In this document: positions 1-8,648 of the stretch, piece by piece | Numbering within the stretch: position 1 is the first letter of the stretch | How the letters are laid out: each line of letters begins with the position of its first letter | Assembly (NCBI RefSeq): GCF_002082565.1 | Contig: NZ_CP020562.1 | Coordinates: forward strand, 682,001-746,000 | Direction of reading: 5' to 3' | Length of the DNA: 64,000 nt | Source: Halomonas sp. GT | Lineage (GTDB): Bacteria; Pseudomonadota; Gammaproteobacteria; Pseudomonadales; Halomonadaceae | Made by a program: the position numbers and the translations under genes | The notes under the pieces: model-generated | Told to the model about the DNA's origin: nothing | Database searches by the model: none | Seen by the model: the letters and a program-made list of their open reading frames with translations, nothing else

Positions 1-509
1 AGGTGTTCAGGCACCATGGTGAAGGTGCCTGCTTCAAAGGAGATCAGGAACGGGCCGAAGGGCTCGGTTAAGGTAAATACAACGGTGTGATCATCTGTTG
101 CTTCGATGCTTTCCACATGTTGTAAAACGGCCCGCGCACTGGGGTTCAGCTCGCGGTGGAAAACATCGGCAGAAAACACCACGTCGTCAGCAGTGAAGGG
201 TTCGCCGTCGTGCCAGGTAACATCTTCTCGTAAGTGAAAGGTGTAGGTGCGGCCATCGTCACTGACTTCCCATGACTCAGCGAGCTGCGGCATGGGTTCC
301 AGATCCGTAGTGTAGCGCAGTAGCCCTTCATAGATATTGCCTGCCACGGTGCGCGTAGGTGCGTTTTGCACCATCCCCAGCACTAAGCCTGGTGGTTCTG
401 GTTGAATAATAGTGTTAACAGTGCCGCCCTGTTTCGGGTCGTCTGATAGAGCGGTCGACGAAAAAGCGAATGCTGCAGCGGAAATTGCCAAAGCCAAAGG
501 TGTTTTCAT
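1..509 (-). CDS. ABC transporter substrate-binding protein, family 5 (partial)
   Basis: This is the N-terminal 169 residues of a peptide/nickel-type (family 5) ABC transporter solute-binding protein; the rest lies beyond the window edge. It begins with a Lys and a hydrophobic Ala-rich signal peptide (MKTPLALAISAAAFAFSSTA), so the mature protein should be periplasmic. The family hallmarks are readable: GGTVNTIIQPEP near the start, then NIYEGLLRY, PQLAESWEVSDDGRTYTF and VTWHDGEPFTADDVVFS, matching the conserved block of OppA/DppA-type proteins. The start at 509 is preceded by a strong GAGGAG ribosome binding site. It is divergent from the GntR regulator at 765, which probably controls it. The substrate cannot be told from this fragment. 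Confidence 0.9.
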   Translation of the reverse strand, partial: MKTPLALAISAAAFAFSSTALSDDPKQGGTVNTIIQPEPPGLVLGMVQNAPTRTVAGNIYEGLLRYTTDLEPMPQLAESWEVSDDGRTYTFHLREDVTWHDGEPFTADDVVFSADVFHRELNPSARAVLQHVESIEATDDHTVVFTLTEPFGPFLISFEAGTFTMVPEH

Positions 510-679
510 TTTGTTTCTGCTCCTCGGTTACTAGGCCAAAGCCTGGCACGTAATGGATTTACGTTGTCGTTAGGCGAGCGAGGCGTGATACAAAAAAAGC
601 CCAGTTGTGATTGTTGTTATGGATTGTCGTTACAGAGCGTTATAAGAGGCCTTTTTGAACATAGCAGTGGTTTATAAAA

Positions 680-710
680 CTGTCGACAGTCGGCAATCGG
701 CCGTCGACAG
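680..710. promoter_or_regulatory. Paired GTCGAC palindromes, candidate GntR operator
   Basis: A perfect 10-bp palindrome CTGTCGACAG (680-689) is followed by a second near-palindromic copy CCGTCGACAG (701-710). The centres are 21 bp apart, about two helical turns, which would put them on the same DNA face. GT-N2-AC cores are typical of FadR-type GntR operators. The site lies between the divergent binding-protein gene and the regulator, so autoregulation and control of the transporter are inferred, not shown. Confidence 0.45.
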
Positions 711-764
711 AATACTTTTTTGCGTCATACTAAAAATACGTAACACTTAATAAGAGTAGACTCT

Positions 765-1439
765 ATGGTCTCTTCCTCAGTGGCTCCCGGCGGCTTTATT
801 CAACAGCAAAACCTTGTTGAACAGGTGGCCGACTATTTGACGCAAGCGATTATCCAGCAACACTTTTTGCCCGGTGAGCGGCTTTCAGAAGTGCAGCTGT
901 CTCGGGATTTAGGCGTCAGCCGTGCGCCGGTTCGCGAGGCCGCTCGCTTATTGGAAAGTCGTGGGTTGTTGGTCTCAAAACCGAGGCGTGGTTTTTTTGT
1001 CAGGGCGTTGAATGCCGTTGAATTAGAGGATGTCTTCGATCTGCGGCTATGCCTTGAACGCCATGCCATCCAACGCTTATCAGAGCGCTATAGCAGCGAC
1101 GCTGAGCGCGCGCTAAAACAGCAGGTAGAGGTTTTATGCGAAGCGACCGCCAGCAATGATGGAACACGCCGCATTGAAGAAGACCTGCAGTTTCACCGCT
1201 TAATAATTCATTACGCGGGCAACGAGCGGCTGCTGCGGGCATTTGATGGCTTAACCCATGAACTTCGTCTGTGCATTACGCTGATTACCAAAACCCACGA
1301 AGCCCCCGATACCATTGCCACCAGTCACTTTAAGCTGCTAGATGCCTTGGGTAGCGGCCGTTCAGAGGCTTGCCGCGAGGCCATTGACTACCATATAGGC
1401 GTTGCTAGGGATTTTGTGGTGAGCAGCGTGGGAGAGTGA
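765..1439 (+). CDS. GntR family transcriptional regulator (FadR/FCD type)
   Basis: A 224-residue GntR-family repressor/activator. The N-terminal winged helix-turn-helix covers about residues 20-85, with the characteristic LPGERLSEVQLSRDLGVSRAPVREAARLLE run split over the recognition helix, then the wing SKPRRGFFVR. The C-terminal all-helical FCD ligand-binding domain shows FDLRLCLERHAI, DLQFHRLIIHYAGNERL and SHFKLLDALGSG, including the Asp/His residues that usually bind a metal. The start at 765 has an AAGAG-type ribosome binding site. It is divergent from the ABC binding-protein gene, and the two GTCGAC palindromes between them are plausible operators. The effector is unknown; a substrate or intermediate of the transported compound is a reasonable guess. 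Confidence 0.88.
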   Translation: MVSSSVAPGGFIQQQNLVEQVADYLTQAIIQQHFLPGERLSEVQLSRDLGVSRAPVREAARLLESRGLLVSKPRRGFFVRALNAVELEDVFDLRLCLERHAIQRLSERYSSDAERALKQQVEVLCEATASNDGTRRIEEDLQFHRLIIHYAGNERLLRAFDGLTHELRLCITLITKTHEAPDTIATSHFKLLDALGSGRSEACREAIDYHIGVARDFVVSSVGE

Positions 1440-1505
1440 ATAAAAGAGTGCGTGAGAGCAGCTAACCCCTAATCTAAATGTGCATTGTCATTAGATAAAT
1501 CAATA

Positions 1506-1519
1506 GTTCACACCTGAAC
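1506..1519. promoter_or_regulatory. Short inverted repeat upstream of SMC operon
   Basis: GTTCA-CACC-TGAAC forms a perfect 5-bp inverted repeat about 70 bp before the first gene of the four-gene SMC operon. It could be an operator or promoter element; no convincing -35/-10 pair was found beside it. Evidence is limited to symmetry and position. Confidence 0.2.
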
Positions 1520-1585
1520 AGATGTCGCCTTGCTCTAGGTCTGGCAAGATAGCGTTTTCGGACGTTTGACGATCAAGGACACGGC

Positions 1586-4500
1586 ATGGCGCATTTGCTA
1601 CGCATCGTTATGATTCACGGCCACTTGTCAGGGGTGGTTGAACTCAATGTGGATGGCCACACCAATATTTGCGGCACCAACGCGTCAGGCAAAACCACGC
1701 TTCAGCGGTTAGTGCCGGTGTTTTACGGCGAGCTGCCCAATAAGGTGGTGCCGAAAACCCGCATGAAGTTTGATGCCTTCTATTTGCCCACTCGTCAAAG
1801 CTATCTCGTTTACGAATATCGCCGCGAAGCAGGTAATGTTTGCCAAGTCGTGCTGACGCGCAAGCAAGAAGGTGGCGTGGAGTATCGTTTTGTCGGTGCC
1901 CCTTATCGGCCAGAAGACTATCTGATCGAAACTGAGAAAGGCCCCTTGGCACTGGAGTACCCACAGTGGTCTAGCGGATTGCGCCGCAGCGGGATTCCTG
2001 TCTCTTCCAAGCTGGGGGCTACCTCCGAGTTTCGCTCTGTGATCCAAAACGACTTTACCCAGCTGCACGGTAATAGTCGCGATGGCCTAAAGCTGCGCCA
2101 AATCGCGGCGCAGTTTAGTCTGGTTAACCCTGAACGGCGTATTCGTCATATCGAAAAATTGGTCTCTGCTGTGCATGCGAAAGAGGGCAAGATGGATACC
2201 CTCAAAACCATGCTGGCGGCAATTTTCGAAGAGGATGGCGTCGAGCTGCCGGTCACCCGCATTCGCAGTGCCAAAGCGCGGGAGTGGATTGCCCAGATGC
2301 GCCAGTCCATGCGCCTGGAGCCGCTGCAGGCCGCGCTGACTAAACTTGGTGGCATCGACCGCGAATTGGCCCAGTTAGAGACCACGCTGTGGCAGTTGAA
2401 ACCCCAGCTAAGCGCCGACCATCAGCAGGCAGAGCAGCGCATTGCGGAGCTGGATGGCGAGTTAAACCGCCACCAGCGCGAATTCCAGCAGCGTGAAAAT
2501 GCCTACACTCAGCAGCGCGATGAGCTGAACGACCGCCACAGTGAAGTTGCGAGCGACTTACAGCACACTCAGCGTCGCTTGAATGACCTGCAAACCCAGT
2601 TTGAGCACTACGCCGATGCCGACATGACCGGCCTGGAGCGAGACATCAACGCCTTGCCACAGTGGCGTGAGCAGCGTGATCAGCTTCAGAAGCACCTGCA
2701 AGTTATGCAAGAGGCGGTAAAAGAGAGCCAGGCGCGTTTAGATGGCCGGTTACGCGAGCTTTCCGAAGCACTTGCCCGGCAAACTCAAGAAAATCAGGAG
2801 TTGATAGATGCCCTGGTCGAGGAAAAAGCCCAACGCCGAGAGCAGCAGTGGCAAGCCGAACAGCAGCATAACGAGCGCTATCAGCAAGAGCGCCAACGGC
2901 TAGAGGGTGAGTATCAAGCGCAGTTAGAACTGGGTGTTGAGCAACTAGCCGAATTAAAAGCGCAGCTGGCGATGCCCACCCAAACCGCTGAAGAGGCTCA
3001 AGAAGCCGAGCTTGCCCAGGCGCGTTTAGACCAAACACAGCAGGAACGCAGCGCTGCCGCCGCCACGTTGGAAGCGCTGCGCCGCGAGCTTGAAGGCCAC
3101 AAACGTGAGCGCGACGCCGCTGAGCAGCAGCTGGTGCAGTGTCGCCAGCAGCGTGAGCGGGCCGAACAACACTGCTATGCGCTCTATCAACAGCGCGACC
3201 CCGAACAAGGCAGCCTGCGCCACTTTTTGCGTTACCACCGCCCCGGTTGGGAGCAGCAGCTTGGTAAGGTTATTGCGCCAGAGCTACTTGAGCGCCGAGA
3301 CCTCGCCCCGCAGCTTGCTGAAGGCGCTAGCGACGACCTGTTCGGGCTAGCGCTGGACCTAAGCGCCATTGCACTGCCGGATTACGCCCAAGACGAAGCC
3401 AGTTTGCTGGCGGCGATTGAAGAGGCGGATGGCGCTAAACAGCGCGCCCAAGCCGAGTGTGCCGCTGCCGAAAAAGCCTTAAAGCAGTACAACGAACGGG
3501 TGCAACAGGCCGACGAGGCCCAAGATCAGGCGCGTATGGGGTATCAGCGTGCCGAACAGGAAGTGGAGTATGCCCTTGAGGCTCGCCGCCAGCAGCAAGA
3601 GCGCCATACCAAGCGCCAGCAGGCACGTCGAGCGGAGCACCAAGCGGCGTTGGCTCGCCAGGAGCAGGCCCAGACCGAACTGCGTGAAGAGAAACGCCAG
3701 TCGCTTGCCGAGCTGGCCGAGACCCATCAGGGCCAACTGCTGGAGTTAAAAGCCGATGCGCAAAACCAGCTGGATAGCCTGGATGCGCAGCTACGCCAGT
3801 ACAAGCAGCAGCTTAACGATGCCAACGCGGAACATCAGCGCCAGCGCAATGAGCTGGAAGCCGCCTTCAGCCAGGAACTTGCCGAGCAGGGCGTGGACCC
3901 CGCGCAGCTTCAGGAAACGAAAAAACGCATAGAGCAACAGAATGAGCGCATTCGTAAAATCGCCGCTCGCCAGGAAGAACTCACCGAGTACCAACGCTTT
4001 ATGCGCGTGGAGTGGAGCCAGCACAAGCCCCAGCTGGTGGCGCAGGAAGCGGAGCTTGTTCAGCTTGACCAGCAGTTGAAACGTGAAAAAGCGCGCCTCA
4101 AAAACGACTTCCAGGCCGCACGTGAAGCGCATCAATCAGCGGTTAATGAGCTAAAAATTCAGCGCGCAAATGCCCACGGCAGTGTAGAAGCCCTTAAGCC
4201 GCTGCTGGCCCAGTTGGAAAGTTTGGACATCGTTTCAGAGGGGGCGCCCTTAGCGGATGCCGTAGGTGACATGGAGGAGCGCATTGAGCGTGCGCGCCAA
4301 GCGTTAACCAGCCGCCATCAGCAGCTTGAACAGCTGCGCCGGGGCTGTCTGGAGGTAGAAAGCCAGCTGATTAAAGATGCCAGCAGCGGCTTTGCCGATG
4401 CACTGCAAAGCGAACGCGAGAAGCTGCCGAACGACAGCCCGCGACTAGTGTTGCCGCTGCTGCGCGACATGTTAAAACTGTTAGAAGATCAACAGCAGCA

Positions 4501-5251
4501 ACTGATTCAGGAAGGGCGCAATTTAAGCGATGACCTGGATAAATTCTTTATTGTGTTCCGCGACTTAAACCGCCGTATCAGTGCGCAAAGCCGTCGGCTT
4601 TCCGACGAAGTAGCGGATGACCTGCGCTTAGAAGGCATCAGCAAAGCGGAAGTGCGCATTCAATCGACGATCGATGAGCTGGGTTTCTGGGAGCCTTTAA
4701 AGTTGTTTGCCCAGCGCTACAAAGCGTGGCGGGAATCTGGCCAGATGTTGCCCAGCGACGATTACCTTAATGCGCTGGCCGATGTGGTCGATTTGCTGCG
4801 CAGCGACCAGCAGTACAGCTTCGAAAGCCTGCTGCGCCTTGAACTGCACCTAAACGAGGGCGGCACTGACCTGGTGATCAAAAACGACCGCCAGTTGTTA
4901 GAGTCTTCAAGCCATGGCATGGCCTACCTGATTTTGTGTAAGTTCCTGCTGGCGTTTACGCGGCTGCTACGGGGGGATGCGCAAATTGCTATCCATTGGC
5001 CGATTGATGAAATCGGCACGCTGGCCTACCACAATGTCGAAAAGTTGTTCGACGCTTGTGACAGCAACCGCATTCATATTGTGGGGGCTTTCCCTAACCC
5101 GGAATCGGATGTGCTGCTGCTGTTTGCTAATCGCTACCTGATTGAGCGGGACCCTAACCAGCCCAACCAGCGCCTGCTAAAACGTATTGAACCGCGCCTT
5201 AGCCCGCTTGCGCAGCGGATCAAGGAGCGTCAGCAAGAGGTGACCGCATGA
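1586..5251 (+). CDS. MukB/JetC-like SMC ATPase of a Wadjet-type complex
   Basis: A 1221-residue SMC-like ATPase. The N-terminal head has a Walker A motif GTNASGKT (residues 30-37). About residues 240-530 and 620-1000 are Gln/Glu/Arg-rich coiled coil. A short globular stretch around residues 535-612 interrupts the coil where an SMC hinge would be. The C-terminal head carries a signature-like segment SSSHGMAYLIL near residue 1108 and a Walker B with catalytic Glu in IHWPIDEIGTL near 1140. This build resembles MukB/MksB/JetC, the motor that extrudes plasmid DNA in Wadjet systems. The gene overlaps the next by ATGA and has an AAGGA ribosome binding site. Assignment to Wadjet rests on the gene company; an RNA or DNA repair SMC is the main alternative. 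Confidence 0.75.
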   Translation: MAHLLRIVMIHGHLSGVVELNVDGHTNICGTNASGKTTLQRLVPVFYGELPNKVVPKTRMKFDAFYLPTRQSYLVYEYRREAGNVCQVVLTRKQEGGVEYRFVGAPYRPEDYLIETEKGPLALEYPQWSSGLRRSGIPVSSKLGATSEFRSVIQNDFTQLHGNSRDGLKLRQIAAQFSLVNPERRIRHIEKLVSAVHAKEGKMDTLKTMLAAIFEEDGVELPVTRIRSAKAREWIAQMRQSMRLEPLQAALTKLGGIDRELAQLETTLWQLKPQLSADHQQAEQRIAELDGELNRHQREFQQRENAYTQQRDELNDRHSEVASDLQHTQRRLNDLQTQFEHYADADMTGLERDINALPQWREQRDQLQKHLQVMQEAVKESQARLDGRLRELSEALARQTQENQELIDALVEEKAQRREQQWQAEQQHNERYQQERQRLEGEYQAQLELGVEQLAELKAQLAMPTQTAEEAQEAELAQARLDQTQQERSAAAATLEALRRELEGHKRERDAAEQQLVQCRQQRERAEQHCYALYQQRDPEQGSLRHFLRYHRPGWEQQLGKVIAPELLERRDLAPQLAEGASDDLFGLALDLSAIALPDYAQDEASLLAAIEEADGAKQRAQAECAAAEKALKQYNERVQQADEAQDQARMGYQRAEQEVEYALEARRQQQERHTKRQQARRAEHQAALARQEQAQTELREEKRQSLAELAETHQGQLLELKADAQNQLDSLDAQLRQYKQQLNDANAEHQRQRNELEAAFSQELAEQGVDPAQLQETKKRIEQQNERIRKIAARQEELTEYQRFMRVEWSQHKPQLVAQEAELVQLDQQLKREKARLKNDFQAAREAHQSAVNELKIQRANAHGSVEALKPLLAQLESLDIVSEGAPLADAVGDMEERIERARQALTSRHQQLEQLRRGCLEVESQLIKDASSGFADALQSEREKLPNDSPRLVLPLLRDMLKLLEDQQQQLIQEGRNLSDDLDKFFIVFRDLNRRISAQSRRLSDEVADDLRLEGISKAEVRIQSTIDELGFWEPLKLFAQRYKAWRESGQMLPSDDYLNALADVVDLLRSDQQYSFESLLRLELHLNEGGTDLVIKNDRQLLESSSHGMAYLILCKFLLAFTRLLRGDAQIAIHWPIDEIGTLAYHNVEKLFDACDSNRIHIVGAFPNPESDVLLLFANRYLIERDPNQPNQRLLKRIEPRLSPLAQRIKERQQEVTA

Positions 5252-5877
5252 TCGAACACGGCCCGCTACTGGAACGCTTGCTGGCTGGCGAGTTTGTCTG
5301 CGCCGTCAGTGATGACAACGCCTTCCGCCACCTAGCCAACGAAGAGACCCGCGACGCGATTGATGACTACCTGCGCCCGCTCAACCGCAGGCTGGCGAGC
5401 AATGATGAAGGCAGTGTCTACTTTTTAGCTTGGCGACAGCTGAACGAAGCCGCTCGGGAGCAGCTATCGCGCCAGCTGAGTGACACGGTCAACAGCCTGT
5501 TGCCGCTGCTGGAATGGCTGCAACTGGTTCAAGAGGCGCTAGGCCGCGACACCTTGGCGGCCCCTGGTGATGTGCTTAAGCCCGCTGAGTTCAGCGCTAA
5601 GTGCGAAGACAACCAAAGCCTGCGTGAGCGTTTGGAACGGCTAGCCACAGACAGCTTCTTTGGTTCCCAGAGCGACCAGTTGGATGCCCAAGTAAAGCAG
5701 TTATTTAAACGCTTGAAAGAGCATGGTTACTTGCTTCAGCCCCACACTGAGCGTCAGGTGTTTGTGGTCACCGGTAAAATTGATTACCTGATCGAGGTGG
5801 TGCGCTTTATCCGCGATGAGGAAAACTTGCCCATCGATGCGGAGCAGGAAGAGGGTGCCCAGGAGGCGCTGCTGTGA
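5248..5877 (+). CDS. MukE/MksE/JetB-like subunit
   Basis: A 209-residue, mostly helical protein whose opening (LLERLLAGEFVCAVSDDNAF, then a DYLRPLNRRLA stretch) and C-terminal RQVFVVTGKIDYLIEVVRFI look like the winged-helix MukE/MksE family that bridges the kleisin and the SMC heads. Its size fits JetB/MksE (about 200-250 residues). The start overlaps the SMC stop (ATGA), and its own stop overlaps the next gene (GTGA), so translation is probably coupled and the three products made in fixed proportion. No enzymatic motif is visible. The family call is from overall pattern and operon position, so it is moderate. Confidence 0.6.
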   Translation: MIEHGPLLERLLAGEFVCAVSDDNAFRHLANEETRDAIDDYLRPLNRRLASNDEGSVYFLAWRQLNEAAREQLSRQLSDTVNSLLPLLEWLQLVQEALGRDTLAAPGDVLKPAEFSAKCEDNQSLRERLERLATDSFFGSQSDQLDAQVKQLFKRLKEHGYLLQPHTERQVFVVTGKIDYLIEVVRFIRDEENLPIDAEQEEGAQEALL

Positions 5878-7103
5878 GTGAACTGGAAAGCCGCCTGCTA
5901 AAAACCGGCGCTGAACGGCTGGCGCTATTGGGCAAACATGCCGAACGACTGATGCAGGGCTACACTCGTGATGACGTGCCGTTAGATGGACTCAACGACA
6001 GTGCGCTGCGCAAACTGTTGGCTGCTCGAGTGTTATGGCGGCCCGATGAGCAGAGCGGCGTAAAGCTCGCTCCTAAAGTGCGCGAGCTGATCGCTGAAAT
6101 GCTGGCCGACGAAACCCGCCGCCATGTAAATGCCGATGTTGCGGAAACCCTTGAGCTAGTGCGTTCGTTGGTGCACAGCTACCGTGAAGCCCGCAGCCGA
6201 GGTGAACATTGGCGACAGGAGCAGCAACTGCTGCGCCTGCGTCAGGAAGTTGACGATCTAAACGGCCGCTTTGCCGATGCTATTGATAGCCTTTGGCAGC
6301 GGCTCAATAGCGATTTCGGCTTTGTTAGCCAGTTGAGCGATAAGATTCGCGAAAACGACCGCGCCCAAAAACAGATAGTTAGGTTGTTGGATGGTCTGGC
6401 ACTGATCGACTTCGACGAACTGATTGCGTTAGTAGGCAGCGATGGCAGCCTGCGCAAGCTACTGATCAGCCAGCTACAGCAGCGCTTAAGCCACCATTAC
6501 ACCAGCCTGCGGGAAGTGCAACGGCGGTTAATTGAGCTAATGGCACGCTTTCGCAAACAGCAGGCACGCAGCCGCCTGATCAGCGGCATGGTCGCGTTTA
6601 TGCGCGAACATCCAGGCTTTGTGCCGAGTAATTACGCCAAACGCAGTGATGTTCCTGCGTTATTCAACCATGCTGCGCCGTTAAATGCCGCCGCTGCGCC
6701 AGCGCTAGATCGCGCGCTGGAAAGTCGCGTGCTGGCAGAACTGCTGCATGAGTTGCCAACCCCACGCCATGCCACGCAAACCGTTGAGTCGGCAGTGCCT
6801 GCGCTCACGCCGGAAGATAACCTTGCCGCTGCACGCCAGCAGGCGCTTAAACAAGATGTCGAACGCTTTTATCTTGCGGTGTTAGATCAGCCCCCCGCCG
6901 AGCCAATCAGCGCCCTCGCTTATCTGTATGACAGCCACCTCGAATGGCCCGATGAAATTTGGCTGTTTCAGGTTATCTCCGAATACCAGGGCTTGCCACG
7001 TAGCGAGCAGCAAGCGTTTCGCCTACACCAAGATGAATCACCGGCCAGCCCATTTAACGATCTGCGCCTGATTCATGACGTCGTACTGGCGGTGGCAGTA
7101 TGA
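5874..7103 (+). CDS. Probable kleisin (MukF/JetA-like) subunit
   Basis: A 409-residue protein starting at GTG within the GTGA overlap with the upstream gene. It is almost entirely helical: an N-terminal winged-helix-like part (SALRKLLAARVLWRPDE, KLAPKVRELI), a central amphipathic helical region (about residues 110-240, LRQEVDDLNGRFADAIDSLW and following) and a C-terminal domain (about 310-409). This layout is what a MukF/JetA kleisin would show, and it is the only candidate kleisin in the operon. No catalytic motif is seen. I did not recognise a precise family; the call follows from size, predicted fold and position between JetB-like and JetD-like genes. Confidence 0.5.
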   Translation: MSELESRLLKTGAERLALLGKHAERLMQGYTRDDVPLDGLNDSALRKLLAARVLWRPDEQSGVKLAPKVRELIAEMLADETRRHVNADVAETLELVRSLVHSYREARSRGEHWRQEQQLLRLRQEVDDLNGRFADAIDSLWQRLNSDFGFVSQLSDKIRENDRAQKQIVRLLDGLALIDFDELIALVGSDGSLRKLLISQLQQRLSHHYTSLREVQRRLIELMARFRKQQARSRLISGMVAFMREHPGFVPSNYAKRSDVPALFNHAAPLNAAAAPALDRALESRVLAELLHELPTPRHATQTVESAVPALTPEDNLAAARQQALKQDVERFYLAVLDQPPAEPISALAYLYDSHLEWPDEIWLFQVISEYQGLPRSEQQAFRLHQDESPASPFNDLRLIHDVVLAVAV

Positions 7104-7966
7104 CATTATCAGGCCGCGCCCGTGCCGGGCTTAACAGTGTTGTTCGAGAGCTTAACCGCCAGCCCGTGGTAGAAAAATCCCGTGGCAAGTGGGTCGAAGA
7201 TGTAGTGGCATGGTGCCATCAGCAAGATATTGATCTAACCATGCGGATTTCCAACCAAGCGCTGCGCTTTGACGCCACGCTCATGGCGCAAATCAACAGC
7301 ATGTTGGAGAGTGACCGTTTGGCACCGCTAGGGCGCTCGTTAAGTGGCTTAAGCAGTGCCGCCCAAGCAGCTGAAGGCGTTGAGGAGGATAAAAGCCGCC
7401 GCGAAGGCCCACGCGCAAAACGCGTGCTGATCAACTTGCCGCCGCAGCCCTCTGCATGGCTTGCGCCAGAGCCGCGCAGCATACGTGATGTTGATGTGAG
7501 CGGCCTGAAGCTGCCGGTGTTTGGCGCGCTCGTTCAGGTGGAAAACCTGGATAGCTTCTACGCGTTTTCGCCAGAGATAGCAGCGCTTAGCGGCTACGCT
7601 AACCCGCTGGTCGTTTACCGTGGCGACAGCCATTACGGCGGCGGCTTTGCCGAACTGACAAAAGCATGGCGCAAAACCAATCGGCCACACCTCTACGCCG
7701 GTGACTTCGACGCCAAAGGAGTGACCCTAGCCCTAGACAGCGGCGCCACGCATCTACTACTACCGGACATCGAATGGCTCACCCAGCACGTCACGCCACT
7801 GCACCAACCCGCTGAACAGCTGCCGTTCCAACGCCGCCTACGCCAACTGCATCTCACGTTGCCCAACCACCAACCCCTACGCCCGTACTTAGCCCTGCTG
7901 GAAAAACAGCGCGGGCTAAAACAGCAGTGGTTTGGAGGGGATATGGTGTGTGTATCGCTCAGTTAA
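7100..7966 (+). CDS. JetD/MksG-like Toprim nuclease subunit (short form)
   Basis: A 288-residue protein with the acidic residues of a Toprim/topoisomerase VI-A-like catalytic domain. A glutamate at residue 148 lies in VQVENLDSFYAF, and a DxD pair at 202/204 lies in LYAGDFDAKGV, resembling the (I/V)EN...F and GDxDxxG motifs of JetD (DUF2220-like). JetD is the subunit that cleaves captured circular DNA in Wadjet systems. The protein is shorter than the roughly 390-residue JetD of described systems and has only about 130 residues before the Toprim part, so the N-terminal arm looks reduced. It overlaps the upstream gene by ATGA and is the last gene of the operon. Confidence in a Toprim-type nuclease is fair; function is by analogy. 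Confidence 0.65.
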   Translation: MTLSGRARAGLNSVVRELNRQPVVEKSRGKWVEDVVAWCHQQDIDLTMRISNQALRFDATLMAQINSMLESDRLAPLGRSLSGLSSAAQAAEGVEEDKSRREGPRAKRVLINLPPQPSAWLAPEPRSIRDVDVSGLKLPVFGALVQVENLDSFYAFSPEIAALSGYANPLVVYRGDSHYGGGFAELTKAWRKTNRPHLYAGDFDAKGVTLALDSGATHLLLPDIEWLTQHVTPLHQPAEQLPFQRRLRQLHLTLPNHQPLRPYLALLEKQRGLKQQWFGGDMVCVSLS

Positions 7967-8211
7967 AAACTGCCTTAGGGCTGTCACTCAACCCCGCTAT
8001 TTTACGCTTTCCCTTACTTGGCCGTTAACGAGTTCGCAAATACGCGACGTTTTGATAGTTTGCCAACATTGGCTTTTCCCTAAAGGGAATTAGTGGGGTA
8101 GATTCAGGTGAGGGCGACAACAACCATTTTTAAGAAAAGCGTATCGCGTTGGCGAGCTTTTTTATAAATTTCAATGTATGGCAGGTAGATGGTTTGGCTG
8201 CTGGGTGTTAG

Positions 8212-8570
8212 GAAAATACGCATGTCAGGACTATTCTTTCCGGCGTTCTTTTTGAGGTGCGTGAGCTTCACCAAGTTGTAGCAATGGCCATCAATTACGA
8301 AGGTGAAGAGTACCGATTCCCTGATGGTTTAGACAAAATAGAGCAGGAGTTGGCGCGGTATGCGGCAGTTATCCCTGGCAGGCTAAAGTGGCTGAGCGAT
8401 GATAGCCCGATGAACCGGTAAAGCTTGAGGAGTATCGGTCTCATGCCCTAGAGCTAGAATCTCGAATGACGAAGGTCCGGCCTATGAGTCAGGAATTAAA
8501 AGTTGAAGTCATACCGGGCAAGTCGTCTAACAAATCGCTCAATTCGTCGCCGCAAAACGGCGCGAATTAG
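8212..8570 (+). pseudogene. Decayed ORF of unknown family
   Basis: Two adjacent open stretches in different frames read like one protein. The first (8212-8421) gives a run containing INYEGEEYRFPDGLDKIEQ and IPGRLKWLSDDSP; the second (about 8407-8570) continues with DEPVKLEEYRSHALELES and ends at TAG. A frameshift around 8400-8410 would join them. The first stretch starts directly after an in-frame TAG with no proper start codon. Protein-like composition suggests a gene remnant. I do not recognise the family. Confidence 0.35.
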
Positions 8571-8605
8571 CGCAGCGTTAAGTTTTTTGCTCCACCCTCG
8601 CAGAC

Positions 8606-8611
8606 TATAAT
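8606..8611 (+). promoter_or_regulatory. -10 box for ParD/ParE-type module
   Basis: A perfect TATAAT lies 38 bp before the chosen antitoxin start. The T-rich tract 8583-8588 sits about 17 bp upstream as a weak -35. Because the box overlaps an in-frame upstream ATG (8610), that ATG cannot be the start of the antitoxin. Confidence 0.5.
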
Positions 8612-8648
8612 GTCATACGCTGTAGTCGCTAAATATGAGGGTATTGTT

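Larger units (their letters stand above)
7967..8648. other. Intergenic stretch without an intact gene
   Basis: About 680 bp separate the SMC operon from the ParE-type module. It contains the decayed reading frame described at 8212-8570 and, at its right end, a good -10 box. No terminator with a T tract was seen after the Toprim gene. The stretch looks like a scar of earlier insertions or deletions. Confidence 0.5.

Noticed and set aside
146..331. Small 61-codon minus-strand frame at the window start
   Set aside because: It is an out-of-frame shadow; the real gene in that stretch is the ABC binding protein that starts at 509 and runs off the edge.
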